Below, piece by piece: positions 36,501 to 44,601 of a stretch of 64,000 bases of DNA. The stretch lies in the NCBI GenBank assembly GCA_963844325.1, contig CAWJNV010000002.1:6014001-6078000 (forward strand), given 5' to 3'. Numbering within the stretch: the first letter of the stretch is position 1; the number at the start of each line of letters is the position of its first letter. Under the pieces are notes generated by a model. The model was not told where the DNA came from, ran no database searches, and saw only the letters and a list, made by a program, of their open reading frames with translations. The stretch comes from CADCTQ01 sp963844325. Its GTDB lineage: Bacteria > Bacteroidota > Bacteroidia > Cytophagales > 172606-1. Position numbers and translations under genes: made by a program.

Positions 36501-36684
36501 CGCCGGGAGCGGCCCGCTGGAGTCTCATCCCTTTTTCTGGGCCGGCTTCGTGCACGCCGGCGACCCGGCCCCCCTCCGGCGGGAAGGAGCGGGATACGGG
36601 TACGCCTGGGCCCTGGCCGCCCTGCCGGTGCTGGGAGCGTACGTGCTTTTGCGCCGCCGGGCCGCTTCACGGGCCGTCCGGTAA
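33580..36684 (+). pseudogene. TPR-CHAT (caspase-like) membrane-anchored protease, in-frame TGA at a Trp position
   Basis: Starts at GTG 33580, overlapping the previous stop; the signal peptide is VKTLFVACLLLMLAGVG. TPR-type repeats fill about residues 25-420 (for example LYDEKGDPDRAYGYFRQAL), then a linker, then a CHAT domain from about 640. The caspase dyad is His865 in LHLATHACFDAG and Cys905 in LSACNGG. Codon 938 is TGA (36391-36393) exactly where the family motif SLWSVDD has Trp; the same frame stays open for 97 more codons (TATLMEGFYRHLAAGLPKDE), with a C-terminal TM helix and RRR stop-transfer ending at 36684. Intact, it would be a 1034-aa inner-membrane-anchored periplasmic protease. 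Truncated at TGA it keeps the dyad but loses the last CHAT strands and the anchor. Confidence 0.82.
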
Positions 36685-36774
36685 GGCGCGAATTTTTTTC
36701 ATTTATTTTTTGCCCTCCCTATTACCTTCTCTCCGGCCATCCAACTAAACTCCGAATCCAGTTGCAACGGACCG

Positions 36775-36806
36775 GGTGGAAGCCGAAAAACCCCAACAGA
36801 GTAGGC
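36775..36806 (+). promoter_or_regulatory. 32-bp leader element, copy 1
   Basis: The 32 bases from GGTGGAAGCCGAAAAACC to AACAGAGTAGGC recur with three mismatches at 37105-37136. This copy ends 22 bases before the ATG of the 75-aa protein. It is followed by TTACAATTTGTTT, near a -7 box. It was not seen elsewhere in the window. A shared operator or RNA leader is inferred. Confidence 0.6.
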
Positions 36807-36828
36807 CTTACAATTTGTTTTTTTACTC

Positions 36829-37056
36829 ATGAATTTTAGCAAGGTCAACGTAAAGAAAAAAGATAATTCGCCTACGCTCACCAGTGGCCCCGGCGAACTG
36901 AACGGGGTTCTCATGCAGGTGGAGGGCGCCAATACCCTCACCATCGGCCAGAGCTACTACCTGGAATGTACCGGCCCCAAGAAAATGTACCAGGGAATAT
37001 TCACCGGGACTTTACCCGGAAACAGTGCCTGGCTGTTATTCCAGCCAGTGAGTTAG
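36829..37056 (+). CDS. Small beta-rich hypothetical protein (75 aa)
   Basis: 75 aa: MNFSKVNVKKKDNSPTLTSG, then strands LNGVLMQVEG, TIGQSYYLECTG and MYQGIFTGTLPG, ending SAWLLFQPVS. No signal peptide. It sits between the CHAT protease gene and the pore-former candidate, each of the last two genes preceded by the same leader element. The size and beta content would suit a small binding partner or inhibitor of a beta-pore-forming protein, but no family is recognised. Confidence 0.65.
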   Translation: MNFSKVNVKKKDNSPTLTSGPGELNGVLMQVEGANTLTIGQSYYLECTGPKKMYQGIFTGTLPGNSAWLLFQPVS

Positions 37057-37104
37057 TTGCACGCCGCCGGTCCACCTCCCGGGTACATTCCCGGCCGCGC
37101 GAAA

Positions 37105-37136
37105 GGTGGCAGCCGAAAAACCTTAACAGAGTAGGC
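37105..37136 (+). promoter_or_regulatory. 32-bp leader element, copy 2
   Basis: Second copy of the GGTGGCAGCCGAAAAACC...GTAGGC element, 29 of 32 positions identical to copy 1, ending 30 bases before the ATG at 37167. Confidence 0.6.
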
Positions 37137-37166
37137 AATCTTCATTCCTCCGCAACCCCAAAAATC

Positions 37167-38645
37167 ATGATCCTCACTACCAACGACGCACCGGTCCAAC
37201 CGGCGCAGGCACCTGATATTCTTGCAACCGAACCGCAGACTGTACTTGACCAGGTCATTTCGGGTCTGGTATGGAACCCATCCTTTCAGTTCGGGGAAGG
37301 CGTCAACGCCATCACGGGCAGCGAATGCGGCTCGGCCGTAAAGCCCTTCGTCCCGCAGAAGTACCCCGTCAAAAGCTCAGCCGAGCAGTACCGCTTCATC
37401 CGGAACGACAGTGAGTTTGAACAGGAAGTTGAAACTGACGTCTCCGGCAAATACAACATCGGAGGGGTTGCCCTGAGTGCTTCGGCCAAATACCTCAACA
37501 AGATCAAATATTCCCAACTCAGCATTACGCTGCTCGCGGATTATTCGGCCATGTATAACGGGTACGACGAAATGACCAGCTACGAACTCACCGACGCCGC
37601 CAAACCCCTGCTGGCTGCACCCGACAAGTTCCGGGCGGCTTACGGCGACTACTTCGTGGCGGGGTGTCAGCGGGGTTCGCGCTTCACGGGCATCTACACC
37701 TGCCAGGCCACCAGCGTCAAGAGCCTGCACGAGTTCCAGACGAGTTTTAAAGGGGAAGCGCCCGATGTGTTTTCGGCCAAAGGGAGTGCTAAGTTCATGC
37801 AATCGGCCACCCAGTACAACATTACCATCTCGGCGTATCTCTACATGGATGGCATTCCGGAAGGCACCTCGCCCGGCGGCCCGTCAACCCCGGAGGAAAT
37901 CGTCAAGGCCCTTACCTGGTTTAAAGCCAACGAACAGGGCACCCCGCTGCGGGCCAAGCTGAAACACTACAGCACCATTTTCCCCACCTACCCGCAGACG
38001 ATTGGGGTTTCGCCCCTGGTATTTGCTGAACTCCGCCAGCTTTTCACCAAGGTGTGGACGATCCGCTCCCGCTACCAATCGTGCCCGAACTACTACCAGC
38101 AACAGTTCCTGGGCCAATATACGGAGCTGACTACGGGCGTTACGGCCAGCCAGGATGTGCTGATTACCGACGCCGGCGCCCGCAAGGATTTCGGGCAAAA
38201 AGCCGTTGCCTTGCTTGCCGGCCTGAACGCCGTGCTGGACCGGATGGAATTTTACTTAAAGGTGAAAGAGGCCGTGGGCACGGAACCCGCCCAGGGCGCG
38301 TACACCGAGGAGGGAGGTGGTCAGCAAATGTGGTTGTATGGCTACAGCGTCTGCACCAAAAGCGCCGCGGTCACCATTCACAGCAACCGGTTGAATTGCA
38401 ATGAGAGTTGGGACTATGGCCACCGGGATCACAGCTTCACGTTTGGCCCCGACCAGAATTACGTGGTGGTGGGCTGGCAGGTGATCTCCAACTGGACCGA
38501 CGGCACCAACGGCCAGTGGAAGAAGGACATTCCCCAGATTCTGCTCACCAACCAGGCGGTGGTGCACGTGGAGTCGATGTATGACCGCGGCTTTGACTGG
38601 AGCTTCATTGTGTATTACGTAGACGCAAAAGACTACCAGTTCTAG
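37167..38645 (+). CDS. MACPF/perforin-like candidate pore-forming protein
   Basis: 492 aa from ATG 37167. The central region has the order of a MACPF/CDC-type domain: a strand-rich lead-in (FIRNDSEFEQEVETDVSG), KYNIGGVALSASAKYLNK, a helix-strand run (SQLSITLLADYSAMYNGYDE), then YGDYFVAGCQRGSRFTGIY, which fits the YGxxF/Y...GG signature of that superfamily although the second Gly is replaced. A helical stretch follows (about 240-390), and the last ~110 residues (SAAVTIHSN through FIVYYVDAKDYQF) are a separate beta domain. No signal peptide, so it starts in the cytoplasm. Family membership is a pattern call at moderate confidence. A proteolysis-activated effector of the CHAT protease is a hypothesis. 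Confidence 0.6.
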   Translation: MILTTNDAPVQPAQAPDILATEPQTVLDQVISGLVWNPSFQFGEGVNAITGSECGSAVKPFVPQKYPVKSSAEQYRFIRNDSEFEQEVETDVSGKYNIGGVALSASAKYLNKIKYSQLSITLLADYSAMYNGYDEMTSYELTDAAKPLLAAPDKFRAAYGDYFVAGCQRGSRFTGIYTCQATSVKSLHEFQTSFKGEAPDVFSAKGSAKFMQSATQYNITISAYLYMDGIPEGTSPGGPSTPEEIVKALTWFKANEQGTPLRAKLKHYSTIFPTYPQTIGVSPLVFAELRQLFTKVWTIRSRYQSCPNYYQQQFLGQYTELTTGVTASQDVLITDAGARKDFGQKAVALLAGLNAVLDRMEFYLKVKEAVGTEPAQGAYTEEGGGQQMWLYGYSVCTKSAAVTIHSNRLNCNESWDYGHRDHSFTFGPDQNYVVVGWQVISNWTDGTNGQWKKDIPQILLTNQAVVHVESMYDRGFDWSFIVYYVDAKDYQF

Positions 38646-38811
38646 CTTGTCACGGGTTGCATACGTGCCCTCCGGCGCTACCCGCATCATTCCTGTTTCC
38701 GGCCGGCGTCGTACGGCGCCGGCCTTTCTTCCACCTTACTGCTGCTTTACCCTTATTTCTACTCCATTATGCCGTGAGCCGGAACCAAGCTGAATTTTAC
38801 GCTGGGACACA

Positions 38812-39243
38812 ATGGCGCGGCCTTTCACTTACGGGTCTCCCGCTAACTGCACCGTAACAGAAACATCCCCTTTCACCAAACGATGATCTACCGTTATGAC
38901 GTACCGCGATAATGTCGTTCACTTTTCCCTCAACGGTGGCTACTCCCTGGTCGGCGGAACGTACACCGTGACCGGTTTTTCGAGTACCGCCGGCCAGGAC
39001 CCGGAAGGTAAAATCTACGCGGGGTTGACGGCTGCGTGCGGCAGCAACGGCAATCTGACCTTCAGCGTGGGCCGCAGCGGCTCGGCAAGCGTGGCCCAAT
39101 ATCGTGTACATTGATTTTGTGAACAATACCACGCCGAAGTTTGTCGCTTTGGGGAAATGGGCGGGTACCCGGTCGGGATGGATTAAATTTACCACCAGTA
39201 CGGGCAACACTTTCGATCACGGCATGACCGATTGGGAAAAAAA
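38812..39243 (+). pseudogene. Decayed small beta-rich ORF at the end of the CHAT cassette
   Basis: In frame from ATG 38812 a peptide MARPFTYGSPANCTVTE runs to a TGA at 38884, then resumes after it (TYRDNVVHFSLNGGYSLVGG, GSNGNLTFSVGR) to a TGA at 39112. From about 39089 another frame continues the same style of sequence (WPNIVYIDFVNNTTPKF, ALGKWAGTRSGWIKFTT). An A-run at 39236-39243 adds uncertainty about the end. The pieces read as one beta-rich protein of about 130-150 aa broken by a stop and a frameshift. A terminator at 39287 follows, as expected for the end of a unit. Separate short ORFs cannot be excluded. Confidence 0.4.
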
Positions 39244-39286
39244 ACGGAGTACCCAATGCCGTGCTACTCCGGCATATTCGCCGGTT

Positions 39287-39315
39287 GACAAAGCCGGAAT
39301 TTTTCCGGCTTTGTC
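39287..39315. terminator. Bidirectional hairpin terminator
   Basis: GACAAAGCCGG (39287-39297) pairs perfectly with CCGGCTTTGTC (39305-39315) across AATTTTT, and CCTTTTC follows. It lies between the end of the CHAT cassette and the convergent fructokinase gene. Confidence 0.75.
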
Positions 39316-39379
39316 CTTTTCACCGGTTTCCAAGACCCATTCCACCTATAGGTCTGCCTGGTAATCTTGTTTTTATTCC

Positions 39380-40291
39380 CTACAACTCCCCCACCAGCCG
39401 CCGGGCCGCCGTGATGATGCCCCCTTGCACGCAGTTTTCCAATGATTGCCCCGCCATCCAGGCCGTCAGAAAACCCGCCCAGTAGGCGTCGCCGGCGCCG
39501 GTGGCGTCTTTCACCACCACGGGTTCGGCGGGCTGGTGGCGCCAATCGGTTCCTTCGCCTTTGTACCACACACCCTCCGCCCCGCAGGTAAGGCAGGTCA
39601 CGCGGGCGGGCAGTTCCCGCAGGAAATCTTTGGCAGTTTGGATGTTTTGGGTTCGTGCCGTGAACCGCTGCACGTCGTCGAGGCTTACCTTGAGCAGCGG
39701 CCGGTACTGCATAACCTGGTCAAACACGGCCGCCGCGTCGTTGCCGGGGCCCCAGATTGGCTCGGCATAGTTCCAGTCCACCGACACGGCAATGCCCCGG
39801 GCGCGGGCTTTCCCCAAAGCGTCGAGGATGGCGTCGCGGGCGGGCGGCTTGCTGAGGGCAAACGCCGTGGTGTGCACCACCGACGACGCGGCGATGAGCG
39901 CCTCGTTCACGGGTTGCAGAAAGCGGTCGGCGTCGCGGTACGGAATGAAGTCGGGCGTACCCCGGCTGCGGCCCACCACGATGAGGCTGGTGGCGTGGCC
40001 GGCCAGTTGCTGCACGTAACTGGTGGGGATACCAGTGGCGGCAATGGCGTCGAGCAGGATTTTGCCCAGCCCGTCGCGGCCCACAGCTGCCACCAGGGTA
40101 GCCGCGCCCCCGCCGCTCCGCACGAAACGGCACAGGTTGGCCGGGCTGCCGCCGGGGTGCAGGCCCAGCGTGCGGGCTTCCGACAGGTCGGTCACGAAGC
40201 CGGTGGTGACGGCGTCAATCAGGGCCTCCCCGATGGCCAGTACGCCGCCGTTGCGTGGGACTACCGGGGATTGCGGGGGGTGTTCATTCAT
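39380..40291 (-). CDS. PfkB-family carbohydrate kinase (probable fructokinase)
   Basis: 303 aa. PfkB features in order: LAIGEALIDAV near residue 18, the sugar-binding HPGGSPANLCRF, strand/helix core AAVGRDGLGKILLDAI, and the ATP/catalytic signature KDATGAGDAYWAGF with its base Asp near residue 268. It follows the GH100-like invertase and the sucrose-type transporter on the same strand, so phosphorylation of fructose released from sucrose is the best reading. The specificity is inferred from the operon; 2-keto-3-deoxygluconate or ribose kinases share the fold. Confidence 0.88.
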   Translation of the reverse strand: MNEHPPQSPVVPRNGGVLAIGEALIDAVTTGFVTDLSEARTLGLHPGGSPANLCRFVRSGGGAATLVAAVGRDGLGKILLDAIAATGIPTSYVQQLAGHATSLIVVGRSRGTPDFIPYRDADRFLQPVNEALIAASSVVHTTAFALSKPPARDAILDALGKARARGIAVSVDWNYAEPIWGPGNDAAAVFDQVMQYRPLLKVSLDDVQRFTARTQNIQTAKDFLRELPARVTCLTCGAEGVWYKGEGTDWRHQPAEPVVVKDATGAGDAYWAGFLTAWMAGQSLENCVQGGIITAARRLVGEL

Positions 40292-40322
40292 GGTTGGAAG
40301 GTTAGATGGTTGTATGGTTGAC

Positions 40323-41513
40323 TTAAATTACCAGTCTTTTACCGGCATGGGCAATGATTGCCCCGGCCGCACTCCAGGTGCAGTATTGCACGCCGATGGG
40401 AGCCTGGGTGATGCCGTGGAAGTTTTCGTAGAAGCCCCAGATTTCGCCGCCGGTATTGAGGCGGTTCGCTTCGTGCAAATAGCCGGTCAGGCGGTCGGCC
40501 AGGGCCGCTTCGCCGCATCCCCGCAGGGCCCCGGCCAGCAAGCCATTCCACACGGGCCACAACCCCCCGTTGTGAAACTCGTGGGGCAGGTTGCGGAACG
40601 TGTACGCGTAGTTGTGCGCCAGTTCGGGCATGAGGGCATCGCCGTATTCGATGGCGGGGGCAAAGGCCGGCAGCAGGAACGCCCGGGCATCGAGTTGTTC
40701 GCGGAGGTAGCCCAGGAGCACCGTGCGCTGGTCCCCGGTACCCACGTTCAGCAGCAGCGCCAGGGCGTTGGCCGCCAGGTCGAACTGCCCGTACACCCGC
40801 GCGGGGTTGAAGCCCATGAGCCAGAAACGGCCGGGCGCCTCCCGCAACTGGTGCACCAGGTTGGGCGCGTACAGTTCGGCCGGCCCCGCCGCCCCGTTCC
40901 AGTAGTTGAGGGCGATCAGCCGGCGGATGGCGGCGGCCTTCTCGCGCCAGTCGTCGCGCCGGTAGTAATGGGCAGCCAATTCCAGGGCCCACACCCGCAG
41001 CAGTTGGTCGTAGAGCACGTAGCCGTGCTGCACGTATTCGTCGGCCCAGTTGCCGCTCTGGGGCACGTACACCAGCCCCTTGCCGTTGAACTCCCAGGCA
41101 TCCAGCACCGCCAGGGCCCGCTGCACGTGGGGGGCGAAACGTTCGGCCAGTTCGCCGCTGCCGGTGGCCCGGGCGTGCCCCAACAAGCCGATCACGGCCC
41201 AGCTCACGTTGTCCACCCGGCCGCAGTTGCCGCCGTAGCTGGCCTTGCCGGTTTGCGGGTCCACGTTGGAGGGAAAAAAGCCGGCCGGGTGCTGGTGCCC
41301 GAAAACCGTCAGCAGCGTATCGCGGAACGTGTGGATGAGGGCTTCTTCCCCGGTGAGCAGGGCCGCCAGCCCGGTGATCACCCCGTCGCGGGTCCACACC
41401 CGCTGGTAGTTGGTCACGTCCTGCACGCTGGCAACGAACCCGTACGGCGTCGACGCCTGCCGGAGCAGCGCCACGCTGCGGTCATATCCCTCGGGTGATT
41501 GGTCAGTGGTCAT
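40323..41513 (-). CDS. GH100-like alkaline/neutral invertase-type glycosidase
   Basis: 396 aa, cytoplasmic (no signal). An (alpha/alpha)6-barrel glycosidase with RVWTRDGVITGLAALL near residue 38, whose Asp is the likely catalytic acid, GRVDNVSWAVIGLLGHA, HEFHNGGLWPVWNGL, and EIWGFYENFHG with a candidate second carboxylate. This arrangement fits GH100 sucrose invertases in Bacteroidota sucrose operons; GH15/GH63-type alpha-glucosidases are the alternative. It lies 31 bases upstream of the kinase gene and downstream of the transporter gene. The start codon ATG 41513 lies inside a family B repeat phrase, so the first residues (MTTDQS) are repeat-encoded. Confidence 0.82.
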   Translation of the reverse strand: MTTDQSPEGYDRSVALLRQASTPYGFVASVQDVTNYQRVWTRDGVITGLAALLTGEEALIHTFRDTLLTVFGHQHPAGFFPSNVDPQTGKASYGGNCGRVDNVSWAVIGLLGHARATGSGELAERFAPHVQRALAVLDAWEFNGKGLVYVPQSGNWADEYVQHGYVLYDQLLRVWALELAAHYYRRDDWREKAAAIRRLIALNYWNGAAGPAELYAPNLVHQLREAPGRFWLMGFNPARVYGQFDLAANALALLLNVGTGDQRTVLLGYLREQLDARAFLLPAFAPAIEYGDALMPELAHNYAYTFRNLPHEFHNGGLWPVWNGLLAGALRGCGEAALADRLTGYLHEANRLNTGGEIWGFYENFHGITQAPIGVQYCTWSAAGAIIAHAGKRLVI

Positions 41514-41707
41514 TGGTCAGTGTTTTGTAGAGACGCGATTCATCGCGTCTCCTCAGACGAAATCGCGTCCCCTCAGACAAAATCGCGTGTCAGTTACTAG
41601 TCAGTGGTCGGTGGTAAGCCGGGTGCAGTGATTGAGGCACAACCCATAAGCCAGACGCGATGAATCGCGTCTCTACGGACGCTTCCCGTCATTTCCTGCG
41701 GGTTCCC
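41514..41707. repeat. Inverted GAGACGCGAT phrase element (family C) with family B phrases
   Basis: A 24-base arm at 41527-41550 (starting GTAGAGACGCGATTC) is the exact reverse complement of 41653-41676, and each arm is itself close to palindromic. Between them are shorter AATCGCGT phrases and a family B phrase (TAGTCAGTGGTCGGTGG). It fills the gap between the transporter and invertase genes of one operon. Confidence 0.8.
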
Positions 41708-43108
41708 CTAATGCCCGCCGCCCGCCATTGCCATCACTTCGTCGGAGGAGCGGTTCTTGTCCAGCCTTACGAACAATACGCAGACGGCGGCGCAGAGCAG
41801 CAGGCCGCCGGCCAGGCGGATTACGTTCCGCGGGTCGGAGTCGAGCAGGTACTGGTACACGCTGGAGAAGGTCAGCGTTTGCAGCAGCATCGGGATCACG
41901 ATGAACATGTTGAAGATGCCCATGTACACGCCGGTCCGTTCTTTGGGAATGCTGCCGGCCAGCATGACGTAGGGCGTCCCCATCATGCTGGCCCAGCCGA
42001 TGCCCAGGCCGATCATGGGGATGAGCAGCATCCGTTCGCTGGCGATGGACGGCAGCAGCAGCAGTCCGGCGCCGGCCAGCGTAAGGCTGATGATGTGCAC
42101 CAGTTTGGGTCCCCTTTTGCGGGCCAGGGCCGCCAGCAGGAAGGCGCTGCAAAACGTGACGATGTTGTAGGTACCGTTCACTTCGCCCGTCAGCAGTTGC
42201 GCCGAGGCAAAGCCGCTCGACTGGGCGTCGGAAGTGTTATAGATGGTGCGGGCCAGGCACAGGGTAATGTACTGCCAGTAGCAGAACATGGCGTACCAGG
42301 TAAACAGCTTCACCGGGGCCAGTTGCTTCATCGTCAGCGGCATCTCCCGGATGGCTTCGGCAATTTCGCGGAAGGTGTGACCGATGCCTTTGGGCTTGCG
42401 TTTGATGTCTTCCACCTCGGCCGGCGTGAGGGGATATTCGCGGGTGGTAAATACCGAGTACAGGATGGCCGTGACCGAGGCCACTGCCCCGATGATGAAG
42501 GCCGCGTAGGTGGTGTACGGGATGTTGTTGCTGCTGCGGGCGTCGAGGGTAAACAGGCCCAGGCCCACCAGCGCCGACGGCGTAAGGTTGGCCAGCGTAA
42601 TGCCCAGGCCGGTGAAGAAGCTCTGGTTGAGGAAACCGTCGGCGTGCTGCTCGGGCGGCAGTTTGTCGCTCACGAAAGCCCGGTACGGTTCCATCGTCAC
42701 ATTGTTGGCCGCATCGAGAATCCACAGCAGGCCGGCGGCCATCCACAGGGCGCTACTGAAGGGCATGGCAAACAGGCAGATGCTGCAAAACAGGGCTCCT
42801 ACCAGGAAGTACGGCGTGCGCCGTCCCCACCGGCTGAGCGTATTGTCACTCATGGCGCCCACGATGGGCTGCACCAGCAGGCCCGTCATCGGCCCGGCCA
42901 GCCACAGGAACGGCAGCTTGTCGGGGTCGGCGCCCAGGTACGAGTAGATGGGACTCATGTTGGTCTGTTGCAGGCCAAAACTGTACTGGATGCCGAAGAA
43001 CCCGAAGTTCATGTTGAGAATTTGCCAGAACGAGAGGCGGGGCTTGACGAACGGCGTCCGCGGGGCGATGGGTGGGCCCCCGGGGGCTTGCTGACCGGTT
43101 TTTAGCAT
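41708..43108 (-). CDS. SLC45/sucrose-type MFS transporter
   Basis: 466 aa from ATG 43108 (MLKTGQQAPGGPPIAP); the longer in-frame start falls in family A repeat sequence. About twelve TM helices are visible. The motif LSRWGRRTPYFLVGAL between TM2 and TM3 and IYSYLGADPDKLPFLWLAGP are hallmarks of the glycoside-pentoside/SLC45 group, which includes plant and bacterial sucrose-proton symporters. The next two genes on this strand encode an invertase and a fructokinase, completing a sucrose uptake, cleavage and phosphorylation route. Maltose or another disaccharide cannot be ruled out. Confidence 0.85.
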   Translation of the reverse strand: MLKTGQQAPGGPPIAPRTPFVKPRLSFWQILNMNFGFFGIQYSFGLQQTNMSPIYSYLGADPDKLPFLWLAGPMTGLLVQPIVGAMSDNTLSRWGRRTPYFLVGALFCSICLFAMPFSSALWMAAGLLWILDAANNVTMEPYRAFVSDKLPPEQHADGFLNQSFFTGLGITLANLTPSALVGLGLFTLDARSSNNIPYTTYAAFIIGAVASVTAILYSVFTTREYPLTPAEVEDIKRKPKGIGHTFREIAEAIREMPLTMKQLAPVKLFTWYAMFCYWQYITLCLARTIYNTSDAQSSGFASAQLLTGEVNGTYNIVTFCSAFLLAALARKRGPKLVHIISLTLAGAGLLLLPSIASERMLLIPMIGLGIGWASMMGTPYVMLAGSIPKERTGVYMGIFNMFIVIPMLLQTLTFSSVYQYLLDSDPRNVIRLAGGLLLCAAVCVLFVRLDKNRSSDEVMAMAGGGH

Positions 43109-43431
43109 AGGAAGGGCGACATGAGACGTGAGAAAGGAGACGGAAGACTGGCCGTTGGCGAATTGCCCGGGTAATGATACGGAACCCTTCCGTAAACTTA
43201 TCAAAAGAATGAATTATTCCGCAACCGGATTATACTTTACCCGGTCGTTGCCCGTTGATTGGACGTACGCTCTTTCCCACTCCTACCCATCATGCGGTTG
43301 TCACGCCATCTGCGCCCCATTGTTTGGTGTATCCTGGGTATTTTGGAGTGCCAGCCGGAGTGATAAACATGCTTGAATAAATCGTAAATTCAGACCTCAA
43401 TCCATTTTTTTAAGGTAAGAAGGTCTGCCAT
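43109..43431. other. Divergent intergenic region, lower GC
   Basis: 323 bases between the transporter and the TIR-Sel1 gene. A short family A phrase (GAGACGTGAGAAAGGAGAC) lies at 43119-43140. An inverted pair CAGACCT (43391-43397) and AGGTCTG (43421-43427) sits just before the TIR-Sel1 ATG and covers its ribosome-binding region, so it could act as an operator or leader hairpin. No gene was seen. Confidence 0.5.
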
Positions 43432-44472
43432 ATGGAACCTACGCATCAGGTGTTTATCAGTTATTCCAGTTTAGACGCAGTAATAGCAAACCAGATATGT
43501 GAGCAACTGGAAAGCCGGTCTGTCAAGTGCTGGATTGCGCCGCGGGACATCCAGCCCGGCAGCAACTGGGCCGGCTCCATCATGAAAGCCATCAAGAGCA
43601 GTAAGGTGCTGTTGCTGCTCCTCACCAAAGATTCCAATGATTCGGAGCAAGTGATGCGGGAAGTGGAGCGGGGCGTAAACCTCAGGCTGCGAATCATTTG
43701 CTTACGGCTGGAAAACATCAGTTTATCCGACCACCTTGAGTACTTCATCAGCGCCGTCCAGGGAATTGCAGCTTTTAATAAGCCATTGGAAAAAGTACTG
43801 GAAGACTTGTACCAGAACATCAAGCCGCTGCTGCCCGCCAACAGCGTACCTGCCGCCCCTCCCACGCAAGCCATAGCGGAAGCTAAACCGAAAGAGGACA
43901 GTGCAAAACACCTGGAAGCGGCTAATCAAGCTTATCAAAACAAAAACTACCATCAGGCTCTTGCGCTGTATTTGCCTCTCGCCGAACAAGGGCAGATGAA
44001 TGCTCAGTTCACCTTAGCTTGGATGTACGACAACGGAGAGGGAGTAAGTCAGGACAAAGGGCAGGCCGTGCGCTGGTACCGAAAAGCCGCTGAGCAGGGA
44101 CATGCTGATGCTCAATACAACTTAGGTTCGCTCTACACCAGAGGAGACGGAGTGAATCAGGATAAAGGGCAAGCTGTACACTGGTATCGTAAAGCCGCTG
44201 AACAAGGCGATCCTGATGCTCAGTTCAACTTAGGGGTGATGTACGCTACAGGAGAGGGAGTGAGCCAGGACAAGGAGAAAGCCGTGCAGTGGTACCGAAA
44301 AGCTGCTGAGCAGGGAGATGCTAATGCTCAATACAACTTAGGAGTGAAGTACGACAACGGAGAGGGAGTGAATCAGGACAAAGAGCAAGCTATATACTGG
44401 TACAAAAAAGCCTCCGAGCAGGGAGATGTTGACGCCAAGAAAAAAATAGAAAACCTTACAAAGAAGCCCTAA
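43432..44472 (+). CDS. TIR domain-Sel1 repeat protein
   Basis: 346 aa. Residues 1-125 form a TIR domain: QVFISYSSLDAVIANQIC, CWIAPRDIQPGSNW, VLLLLLTKDSNDSEQVMREV with a Glu (77 or 79) where NAD-cleaving TIRs have the catalytic Glu. A Pro/Ala linker follows. From about 165, one TPR-like helix pair leads to four 36-residue Sel1 repeats (AVRWYRKAAEQGHADAQYN and similar) that are also near-identical in DNA. No signal or TM segment. GC is visibly lower than in flanking genes, which suggests transfer. TIR-Sel1 proteins fit immune or stress signalling with the repeats as a sensor/scaffold; NADase activity is not shown by sequence alone. Confidence 0.88.
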   Translation: MEPTHQVFISYSSLDAVIANQICEQLESRSVKCWIAPRDIQPGSNWAGSIMKAIKSSKVLLLLLTKDSNDSEQVMREVERGVNLRLRIICLRLENISLSDHLEYFISAVQGIAAFNKPLEKVLEDLYQNIKPLLPANSVPAAPPTQAIAEAKPKEDSAKHLEAANQAYQNKNYHQALALYLPLAEQGQMNAQFTLAWMYDNGEGVSQDKGQAVRWYRKAAEQGHADAQYNLGSLYTRGDGVNQDKGQAVHWYRKAAEQGDPDAQFNLGVMYATGEGVSQDKEKAVQWYRKAAEQGDANAQYNLGVKYDNGEGVNQDKEQAIYWYKKASEQGDVDAKKKIENLTKKP

Positions 44473-44601
44473 CCCAAAACAATAGGGAAAAGGTCAACTT
44501 TGCAACTTGCCCTTTTCCCTCGCAAAGCGCTCAACTCCCTCAACTCGTGCCAGTCTTCCGCAAGGACGACTGGCGCGAAAGGATCAAGGCAAGTCTCAGA
44601 C

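Noticed and set aside
33580..36684. Gasdermin partner of the CHAT protease
   Set aside because: No gasdermin-like sequence was found near it. The neighbouring candidate pore former instead looks MACPF-like.
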